Program-made: the position numbers and the translations under genes
Notes under the pieces: generated by a model
What the model was told of the DNA's origin: nothing
The model's input: only the letters and a program-made list of their open reading frames with translations
The model's database searches: none
Assembly (NCBI GenBank): GCA_026394745.1
Contig: JAPKXP010000042.1
Span: 1 to 5,022, forward strand
From: Candidatus Altarchaeota archaeon
Lineage (GTDB): Archaea; Altiarchaeota; Altiarchaeia; IMC4; SCGC-AAA252-I15
Direction: 5' to 3'
DNA length: 5,022 bases
In this document: piece by piece, positions 1-4,154 of the stretch
Layout of the letters: every line of letters starts with the position of its first letter
Position numbering within the stretch: the first letter of the stretch is position 1

Positions 1-150
1 TATGTTGACTCCCTCAAGCGATGCGACCAAAGCCTTAACCCGGGATTCGTTAGCCTCAACTCCGGTGGCCTTCAGTATCGCCTTCACGCTTGCCTCGTCA
101 ATCTTCTTTCCTGCGGAATGCAAAAGCATGGCACTGTAAACGTACTCCAT
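1..150 (-). CDS. rpl12: Ribosomal stalk protein P1/L12 (archaeal), N-terminal 50 residues, cut by window edge
   Basis: Translating the minus strand from the ATG at 150 gives MEYVYSAMLLHSAGKK, then a helical region ending ...VKALVASLEGVNI at the window edge. This is the N-terminal dimerisation domain of the archaeal/eukaryotic P1/L12 family: the MEY(V/I)Y start, the LL-HSAGK segment and the VKAL-ASLEGV segment are all present. The family is normally about 100 residues, with an Ala-rich hinge and an acidic, phenylalanine-containing C-terminal tail, both of which lie outside the window. The protein forms the lateral stalk of the 50S subunit on protein P0/L10 and recruits translational GTPases. 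The start is supported by a GGAGGG ribosome-binding site 10 nt upstream. Archaeal rpl12 is often found behind the P0 gene; here it has its own upstream region and the gene before it is not on the same strand. Identification is by recognition of the sequence, not by a search. Confidence 0.93.
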   Translation of the reverse strand, partial: MEYVYSAMLLHSAGKKIDEASVKAILKATGVEANESRVKALVASLEGVNI

Positions 151-160
151 CTTACCTTAT

Positions 161-166
161 CCCTCC
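161..166 (-). promoter_or_regulatory. Shine-Dalgarno site of rpl12
   Basis: On the minus strand GGAGGG lies 10 nt before the ATG at 150, a near-complete match to the anti-SD of archaeal 16S rRNA. It fixes the rpl12 start and shows that this gene has a leader, unlike the two genes flanking 2955-3047. Confidence 0.8.
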
Positions 167-208
167 AAAAAATCAACTGAAAATGTATCTAACAATATAG
201 AATTTATC

Positions 209-218
209 CTTTATAAGC
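209..218. promoter_or_regulatory. Near-palindromic TATA box, candidate for rpl12 (minus) and the RNA locus (plus)
   Basis: CTTTATAAGC reads GCTTATAAAG on the other strand, so it resembles an archaeal TATA box in both directions. With the usual spacing of about 25 bp from box centre to start site, minus transcription would begin near 188, giving rpl12 a leader of about 38 nt that contains its SD site. Plus transcription would begin near 238-240, at the first base pairs of the predicted RNA helix (236-244). No clear BRE is visible on either side. A second minus-strand candidate, CTATATT at about 195-201, would give a shorter rpl12 leader. The assignment is inferred from spacing. Confidence 0.45.
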
Positions 219-235
219 TGCGTTTAGGATGTGTT

Positions 236-411
236 TTGCGCTGGGGTTGGGTTGCATTCACCCCGGATTGGAGGGCATCACTCCCCCTTGAACCTTGTGG
301 GGTTCATGGTCGTACAAGAGCCGTTTTCCAGCGCAATGTGTTAGATTGCTTTGCGGCAATCGACACAGTCCGGAGCATTTTCATGCTCCTTAGTGTAGCC
401 CAATGCTACAT
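236..411 (+). ncRNA. Candidate structured non-coding RNA, unknown family
   Basis: The stretch between rpl12 and the DJ-1 gene contains consecutive perfect inverted repeats. A 9-bp helix joins 236-244 to 328-336. Inside it are hairpins 249-252/260-263, 270-273/281-284, and 289-294/301-306, the last extended by CC/GG (286-287/308-309) past one U-U mismatch. Directly after the outer helix comes 337-342/362-367 stacked on 344-349/356-361 (one bulged A, six-base loop), then 372-378/383-389 with a four-base loop, then 394-399/405-410. The plus strand is preferred because helix extensions are G-U pairs there (245-327, 246-326, 342-362, 393-411) but A-C mismatches on the minus strand, and because the TATA-like box at 209-218 predicts a start near 238. 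Against this, the loop at 379-382 reads GAAA, a GNRA tetraloop, on the minus strand. I see no RNase P core, SRP GGAAG loop, tRNA, 5S or box C/D signature. The 3' end is uncertain and may reach about 458 or 512. Confidence 0.5.
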
Positions 412-488
412 GCTCTCGCTGATCACTTCGTCACAGGAGTCTTCGCTTATGTTGGGCATAATATTGACTGTAATACAGGTTAATAAGT

Positions 489-1001
489 TCATCTGGTCAG
501 CTTTCCGACCAGTTTCCTGCCGAATCCACCTGCTGCTTGGGGCCCTACTGCGGTCACGATTAAGCCGTCTTCGACGACCGGCTGGCTGACGTAAGTCGCG
601 CCCTTGGAGACTAGGTTGCCTTTCTCGGATGGGAATGACGTGGCTTTCCTGCCTTGCAGTATTCCGGCGTTCGCGAGTATGGAAGGCGCGATGCATATTG
701 CCGCCGTAAGCTTTCCTGCGCTGAAGCTCTCTCCAGCGAGTTTAAGCACGACTGGGTCGTTGAAGTATACTGCGGCTCCAGCGCCTCCTATGAAGACGAC
801 TGCGTCGTAGTCCGCAGCATTAGCCTGGCTTACGTCAACGTCCACGTTCACTCTCGCCCCTACCGCGCCAGTAGCCTCATTCACGCCCCTGGAGGCCACG
901 CTCACTTTCACGCCGGCGTCCTCCAGAATCTTCTTTGGGGTAAACAGTTCCTCGTCACGAAAGTTCCTTGGCGCCACCACCATAAGCACTTTAAGCGTCA
1001 T
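489..1001 (-). CDS. DJ-1/PfpI-family protein (glutamine amidotransferase-like fold)
   Basis: A 170-residue protein of the DJ-1/PfpI superfamily, close to the usual 165-190 residues. It opens with the strand KVLMVVAP, followed by NFRDEEL (residues 13-19), where the family carries its conserved acidic residue near the active site (Glu17/Glu18 here). VVFIGGAGA lies at 68-76. The nucleophile elbow is AICIAPSILANAG (101-113) with Cys103 as the predicted reactive cysteine. VTAVGPQAAGGFGRKL closes the C-terminal part. Cys103 is followed by Ile, not the His that PfpI-type peptidases use, so protease activity should not be assumed. Family members include chaperone/deglycase-like and stress proteins, and the exact reaction here is unknown. 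It is probably cytosolic, with no signal peptide. The ATG at 1001 is chosen because it opens the first strand directly and has GGGAGA upstream. It stands alone: head to head with the surface gene at 1081 and convergent with the RNA locus. Confidence 0.88.
   Translation of the reverse strand: MTLKVLMVVAPRNFRDEELFTPKKILEDAGVKVSVASRGVNEATGAVGARVNVDVDVSQANAADYDAVVFIGGAGAAVYFNDPVVLKLAGESFSAGKLTAAICIAPSILANAGILQGRKATSFPSEKGNLVSKGATYVSQPVVEDGLIVTAVGPQAAGGFGRKLVGKLTR
493..512. terminator. Hairpin at the convergent end of the DJ-1 gene, possible weak terminator
   Basis: CTGGTC at 493-498 pairs with GACCAG at 507-512 across an 8-nt loop. It lies in the last codons of the minus-strand DJ-1 gene. Reading plus, it is followed by TTTCC, so it could end the upstream RNA transcript. 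Reading minus, it ends just before the stop codon and is followed only by AT-rich sequence. Neither side has a strong T run, so terminator function is weakly supported. Confidence 0.25.
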
Positions 1002-1010
1002 TCTAAGCGA

Positions 1011-1016
1011 TCTCCC
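1011..1016 (-). promoter_or_regulatory. Shine-Dalgarno site of the DJ-1-family gene
   Basis: GGGAGA on the minus strand lies 9 nt before the ATG at 1001. It is a moderate match to the archaeal SD consensus and supports this start. Confidence 0.5.
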
Positions 1017-1030
1017 TTTAATATGTTAAT

Positions 1031-1062
1031 GAAAGTATATTTCTATTATAAAAAGTATATTA
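1031..1062. promoter_or_regulatory. Divergent promoter region with two AAAGTATATT repeats
   Basis: The 79 bp between the divergent starts at 1001 and 1081 are very AT-rich. AAAGTATATT occurs at 1032-1041 and again at 1052-1061, exactly 20 bp apart, with TATTATAAAA (1044-1053) between them. For the plus gene, the first repeat as TATA element predicts a start near 1063 and a short leader with the SD at 1071-1075. For the minus gene, TTTTATAATA (minus strand, 1045-1054) predicts a start near 1024, just before its SD. Which element serves which gene is inferred from spacing only; overlapping sites could make the two promoters compete. Confidence 0.5.
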
Positions 1063-1070
1063 TTTACCGC

Positions 1071-1075
1071 GAGGT
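1071..1075 (+). promoter_or_regulatory. Shine-Dalgarno site that decides the start of the Cys-rich surface gene
   Basis: GAGGT, 5 nt before the ATG at 1081, matches the archaeal SD core. A TTG at 1075 is in frame but overlaps this site, so ATG 1081 is the better start. Confidence 0.65.
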
Positions 1076-1080
1076 TGAGC

Positions 1081-1734
1081 ATGTTGAAAACAATTTTTTC
1101 GGTTATGCTGCTAGCGCTTGCGGTTTCGTCGTTGGTCTTGAGCGTCCATGCGCAACCCATACAATCCACCACCACCTCTTCCTCGTCTACTTCGACTTCA
1201 ACCACGACGTCCTCGACGACCACATCCACGATTAATCTTGACGACCCTGCGTTGTACTCTGGACTAAACTATGAGCCTCCCGGTAGCTCCAGGTTCGAGA
1301 CCACGCAATATATTAACTCTACTTTAACCCCGCTGCCCACTCCCTCGACATCCACAACCACTTCGACAAGCACTACAATCTGCGGGGGTACTACGCGGTA
1401 CTGCAGCGTTGAACTAGACTCGGACGGCAACAGCGCGCCGGACTGCTGCACGAACGAATCCCATCCCCAGTGCCAGCTTTGCCTCGGCCACTGCATCAAG
1501 TACTGCGGCGACATGGGGATGGGTCTCAAGTCATGCTTTAAGGAGGCTGAAATCGTATCCTGCAACTGCGGAGGAAACAACACGGGGGTATGTTATTCCT
1601 ACACCCCGTCTACGATAGAGGGTGCGGCGCCGTCATCGCAGGACAATAATGGCATGAATCTCGTGATTATAGTTACTTTCGTGATAGTCTTCATAGCTTT
1701 CATAGGGATGCTGCATTTCATCGGTAAGTTCTGA
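1081..1734 (+). CDS. Cys-rich, Ser/Thr-stalked surface protein with C-terminal membrane anchor (unknown function)
   Basis: A 217-residue protein whose family I do not recognise, but whose architecture is clear. Residues 1-24 are a signal peptide (Lys3, hydrophobic core, likely cleavage after VHA). Residues 29-50 are almost pure Ser/Thr, a probable O-glycosylated stalk. Residues 51-80 form a short ordinary segment, and 82-99 a second Pro/Thr/Ser stretch. Residues 101-171 hold all twelve cysteines (101, 108, 122, 123, 131, 134, 138, 142, 152, 161, 163, 171), including C-x2-C-x3-C-x3-C at 131-142, plus DSDGN at 113-117 resembling a calcium loop. A transmembrane helix spans about 193-213 with a four-residue tail. 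N-glycosylation sequons occur at N79, N125 and N166. The even cysteine number in an exported domain suggests disulfides, though metal binding is possible. The start is ATG 1081, set by the GAGGT site. The gene runs into the next surface-protein gene with a 5-bp gap. Confidence 0.85.
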   Translation: MLKTIFSVMLLALAVSSLVLSVHAQPIQSTTTSSSSTSTSTTTSSTTTSTINLDDPALYSGLNYEPPGSSRFETTQYINSTLTPLPTPSTSTTTSTSTTICGGTTRYCSVELDSDGNSAPDCCTNESHPQCQLCLGHCIKYCGDMGMGLKSCFKEAEIVSCNCGGNNTGVCYSYTPSTIEGAAPSSQDNNGMNLVIIVTFVIVFIAFIGMLHFIGKF

Positions 1735-1739
1735 CTACA

Positions 1740-2954
1740 TTAGTTCTTTTTACCCTTTTTCTTCCTAACAGAAAAAGTCTTCCACACGGCAAAGGCTACT
1801 ACAACCGCAATCAACACTATTATCCCCGCGGCGACCAGATACTTCCAGAGCGGCGTCCCCTCCAGCTGCCCCTCAGCGGACTCGTGCACCATGAATCCAG
1901 CCCTCAACGAGTCTGTCTTCAGTCCCGAGTACTCGATGAATCCTTCAGCCTCATAGAACCCGTAGGATTTCGGAACATACTGTGCGACGTAGTCTGCCTC
2001 ATCGCCTGGCTGCACAGCCCTCTCCTGCGTCTCAATGTACTCGCTTGAAACGCCTCTGGAGACGTTCAGCTTCAGGGAGGCGAGGACTGGCGCGTTGCCG
2101 GAATTCCTAAACATAGCCTTAATCAGCACAGGCTTGCCCTTGTATAGCGCGTCCCCTTCAGCATTAAGCGAGACCATGTCTCCTGAAACTACCTCGACGG
2201 GGCGTTCTTCAGATGAGGAGTTTATCCTGAGCTGAAGCATGCTGTTCCAGAGCTTGACTCCCCTCCAAGTCACGTTAACCAGGATGAAGTGCGTTGTGCC
2301 TCTGAGGTTGCCTGAGGGAATGGTGAAAAGCACCGTTTCGTCTGCTCCCGGAAGCAATGTGAAGTTGTCGTTGACCATCGCATACTCCTCCTGCATGCTG
2401 GAGTCCAAGACCCGAACGCTTATTAATGGTTTAATCCAGAACTGCTCCCTGCTCATGAAGGATATCTCGAGAGGTATGTCTTCCCCGGGATTCACGCCGT
2501 CTGGCACGCGCACTCCAGTCACGTTGAAGGCTCCGCTGGCGTTTTCAACGACCTCGATGGTCACCCTCACCTTTATCGAAGGCGTGACTCCCATGCCCGT
2601 GAATCCGCTGACGCTGGATTCGCTCTTTGAGGTCACTATTATGCCACCGGAGTACTCGCCGCTCGGCGCGTCCTTTGGGATGGTGAAGGTCACAGTCACG
2701 TCTTTCTGTGATTTAGGGTCGACGTTAATCCAGCCTGAAGGAACCTTAATCCAGCCTGCCACGTCGCCGGATGAGTTGAGGGTGCAGGATATGGCCGTTT
2801 CAGAGTCGGTGGCTATTGTGATGGTCCTGTTGACTTGAGCGCCCCGCTCCCCCGTGACCCTAACTGAGGATGGCCCGACGCCGAGGCTGCTGGCTGTCAC
2901 GCAAGACGAGAGCATCATCACGCACACCCAAAATAGCAGTCCTCTTGAAGCCAT
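1740..2954 (-). CDS. Membrane-anchored surface glycoprotein with tandem beta-sandwich (Ig-like) domains
   Basis: A 404-residue exported protein. Residues 1-21 are a signal peptide, with likely cleavage near TAS. LSSC at 15-18 also resembles a lipobox, but a C-terminal anchor makes lipidation less needed. The ectodomain is beta-rich, with roughly three sandwich units: about 22-135, carrying the PSGEYSGGIIVTS hairpin (97-109) seen in many archaeal and bacterial extracellular sandwich domains; about 140-250, opening with VNPGEDIPLEISF; and about 252-356, with GKPVLIKAMFRNSGNAPV, the pattern of CARDB/NEW3-type domains. A transmembrane helix spans about 373-391, followed by a basic cytoplasmic tail (RKKKGKKN). 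Eight N-glycosylation sequons (N42, N60, N138, N144, N197, N227, N245, N297) all lie in the ectodomain. The function is unknown; adhesion, envelope structure or presenting a partner are possible. The ATG at 2954 is supported by a TATA box at leaderless distance. It is convergent with the Cys-rich surface gene. Confidence 0.87.
   Translation of the reverse strand: MASRGLLFWVCVMMLSSCVTASSLGVGPSSVRVTGERGAQVNRTITIATDSETAISCTLNSSGDVAGWIKVPSGWINVDPKSQKDVTVTFTIPKDAPSGEYSGGIIVTSKSESSVSGFTGMGVTPSIKVRVTIEVVENASGAFNVTGVRVPDGVNPGEDIPLEISFMSREQFWIKPLISVRVLDSSMQEEYAMVNDNFTLLPGADETVLFTIPSGNLRGTTHFILVNVTWRGVKLWNSMLQLRINSSSEERPVEVVSGDMVSLNAEGDALYKGKPVLIKAMFRNSGNAPVLASLKLNVSRGVSSEYIETQERAVQPGDEADYVAQYVPKSYGFYEAEGFIEYSGLKTDSLRAGFMVHESAEGQLEGTPLWKYLVAAGIIVLIAVVVAFAVWKTFSVRKKKGKKN
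1747..1763 (+). terminator. T-tracts behind the Cys-rich surface gene, inside the 3' end of the convergent gene
   Basis: Two T5 runs (1747-1751 and 1756-1760, followed by CTT) begin 13 bp after the plus-strand stop codon at 1732-1734. Archaeal RNA polymerase terminates at such T runs in the non-template strand. On the minus strand the same bases are AAA/AAG lysine codons of the convergent gene's basic tail, so one stretch appears to serve both purposes. Confidence 0.5.
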
Positions 2955-2974
2955 CGTTATAATTTATCCCGGAA

Positions 2975-2984
2975 TTTATATAAG
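2975..2984 (-). promoter_or_regulatory. TATA box of the beta-sandwich surface gene, leaderless spacing
   Basis: CTTATATAAA on the minus strand is a near-ideal archaeal TATA box. Its centre is about 25 bp from the A of the ATG at 2954, so transcription should begin at or within a base or two of the start codon. No SD-like sequence lies between them, which agrees with a leaderless mRNA. Confidence 0.7.
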
Positions 2985-3011
2985 ATGGGGTTTAGTTAAT
3001 CCCTTAGTGGA

Positions 3012-3023
3012 TATATTTATAAA
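3012..3023 (+). promoter_or_regulatory. TATA box of asd, leaderless or nearly leaderless
   Basis: TATATTTATAAA holds the octamer TTTATAAA at 3016-3023. Its centre predicts transcription from about 3042-3046, while the asd ATG is at 3048. No SD-like sequence precedes the ATG, so the mRNA probably begins within a few bases of the start codon. Confidence 0.65.
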
Positions 3024-3047
3024 TGATTGTTAAAGTATATAGTCAAA

Positions 3048-4130
3048 ATGGCCAAACTTAAAGTCGGTGTACTGGGTGCCACAGGAATGGTGGGTCAGAA
3101 CTACGTGCGTCTTCTTGAGAATCACCCCTGGTTCGAGGTGTCCTTCGTAGCGGCTTCGGAGAAGAGCGCAGGCAAAAAGTACGCGGACTCAGTAGCCGGA
3201 AGGTGGCATATGCCGACCGGCATCCCAAATGCCGTGCAAGGACTCATGGTAGAGGACGCGAACAAGGTTGATAAGGCTGTGGGCCGCTGCGACTTTGTTT
3301 TCTCGGCCATGGAGATGGACAAGCAGGTGGTTCGAGACCTTGAGAACGAGTACGCTGCAGCAGGCATACCCGTCCTCTCCAACTCTTCAGCCCACAGGTG
3401 GACCGAGGACGTGCCGATGATTATCCCGGAAATCAATCCGCAGCACCTTGACATAATACCAGTCCAAAAGAAGAATCACGGGTGGAAGAAGGGTTTCGTT
3501 GTAGTCAAGCCGAACTGCAGCCTCCAGAGCTACCTGACTCCAGTTTACGCGTTGATTAAGGCCGGGTACGACGTGGATCGGATGATTTTGACTACCCTGC
3601 AGGCCGTCTCCGGGGCTGGTTACCCTGGCGTCGCATCGCTGGACATAGTCGACAACATAATACCCTACATCGGCGGCGAGGAGGAGAAGTCGGAGAAGGA
3701 GCCTCTGAAGATTCTGGGTCGCATAGAGGGCGGGAAGTTCGTGAACAGCGATTCCATAAGGATTTCAGCCCACTGCAACCGGGTTCCGGTAGTTGACGGT
3801 CATACGGCGTGCGTCAGCGTCGGGTTCAGCGGCAGGAAGCCGGCACTCGAAGAGGTCCTTAGAATCTGGAGGGAGTTCCGCGCTTTGCCGCAGGAGCTGG
3901 ACTTGCCTTCTGCTCCGAAGCAGCCCATAATCTACCTGCCTGAGGCGAACAGGCCTCAGCCTAGGAAGGACCGCGACGCCGACAAGGCTATGGCGGTGTC
4001 TATCGGCAGGCTTAGGCAGTGCAACGTCTTCGACATACGCTTCGTGGGCTTGTCCCACAACACGGTGCGCGGTGCCGCAGGCGGTGGAATACTGAACGCG
4101 GAGCTGGCTTACAAGAAGAAGCTTCTCTAA
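3048..4130 (+). CDS. asd: Aspartate-semialdehyde dehydrogenase, archaeal/fungal type
   Basis: A 360-residue enzyme of full family length. It makes L-aspartate 4-semialdehyde from aspartyl phosphate with NADPH, at the branch to lysine/diaminopimelate, threonine and methionine, in the cytosol. Motifs appear in family order: GATGMVG (10-16), the NADP-binding loop; SNSSAHRW (111-118); PNCS with Cys157 as the predicted nucleophile; QAVSGAGYPGV (185-195); DNIIPYIGGEEEKSEKE (202-218); HCNRVPVVDGH (242-252), with Arg245 and His252 as the expected substrate-binding and catalytic residues; AVSIGRLR (316-323); and the C-terminal HNTVRGAAGGG (337-347). The long segment before PNCS and the EEEK stretch mark the archaeal/fungal rather than the classical bacterial type. 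A malonyl-CoA reductase role, known for a Sulfolobales relative of this family, cannot be excluded by eye but is less likely. An in-frame TTG at 3027 would add seven residues; ATG 3048 starts directly at the Rossmann strand and fits the TATA spacing. The gene stands alone, with no biosynthetic neighbours visible. Confidence 0.93.
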   Translation: MAKLKVGVLGATGMVGQNYVRLLENHPWFEVSFVAASEKSAGKKYADSVAGRWHMPTGIPNAVQGLMVEDANKVDKAVGRCDFVFSAMEMDKQVVRDLENEYAAAGIPVLSNSSAHRWTEDVPMIIPEINPQHLDIIPVQKKNHGWKKGFVVVKPNCSLQSYLTPVYALIKAGYDVDRMILTTLQAVSGAGYPGVASLDIVDNIIPYIGGEEEKSEKEPLKILGRIEGGKFVNSDSIRISAHCNRVPVVDGHTACVSVGFSGRKPALEEVLRIWREFRALPQELDLPSAPKQPIIYLPEANRPQPRKDRDADKAMAVSIGRLRQCNVFDIRFVGLSHNTVRGAAGGGILNAELAYKKKLL

Positions 4131-4131
4131 C

Positions 4132-4154
4132 TTTTTTTTATTTTCTTTTTTTTT
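4132..4154 (+). terminator. Strong T-rich terminator after asd
   Basis: One base after the asd stop come T8 (4132-4139), T4 (4141-4144) and T9 (4146-4154), interrupted only by A and C, a textbook archaeal T-tract terminator. It fills the 22-bp gap to the convergent gene, whose TAA stop (4155-4153) lies in the last T run. A 10-bp palindrome, AGAAGCTTCT at 4117-4126, immediately precedes it at the end of asd. Confidence 0.8.

Noticed and set aside
278..330. GGTTC/GGTTCAA on the two strands as a possible tRNA T-arm
   Set aside because: On plus the position of the conserved A58 is T; on minus the flanking bases do not form a 5-bp T-stem, and no acceptor or anticodon arm can be built.
236..512. 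RNase P RNA, SRP RNA, 5S rRNA or box C/D RNA
   Set aside because: No GAGGAAAGTCC/ACAGAA core, no GGAAG loop with the SRP helix 8 bulge, no 5S consensus, and no paired C and D boxes on either strand. A highly divergent member cannot be excluded by eye.
236..589. 117-codon open frame on the plus strand starting at TTG
   Set aside because: It has no SD site, begins at a rare start, reads as an unprotein-like Trp/Arg/Leu-rich sequence and overlaps the end of the well-supported DJ-1-family gene antisense. The underlying DNA is better explained by RNA hairpins.
406..696. 96-codon minus-strand frame overlapping the DJ-1 gene and part of the RNA locus
   Set aside because: It is a shifted-frame shadow of the DJ-1 gene that runs out into non-coding DNA, with Arg-rich low-plausibility composition.
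654..1235. 193-codon plus-strand frame across the DJ-1 gene, the promoter region and the start of the surface gene
   Set aside because: It is antisense to one real gene and out of frame with another, crosses an obvious AT-rich promoter and has no initiation signal.
1168..1378. Low-complexity ACN/TCN stretches as slippage-prone phase-variable repeats
   Set aside because: Codons are mixed, with no long run of a single short unit; the repetition is at amino-acid level only.
2239..2838. 199-codon plus-strand frame inside the beta-sandwich gene
   Set aside because: It is antisense to a gene with signal peptide, domain pattern, membrane anchor and promoter; Ser/Thr/Pro-rich composition is typical of a complement-strand shadow.
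2889..2912. Lipobox (LSSC, residues 15-18) in the beta-sandwich protein
   Set aside because: The pattern matches loosely, but the protein has a clear C-terminal transmembrane anchor and a plausible signal peptidase I site at TAS, so lipidation is not needed to explain it.
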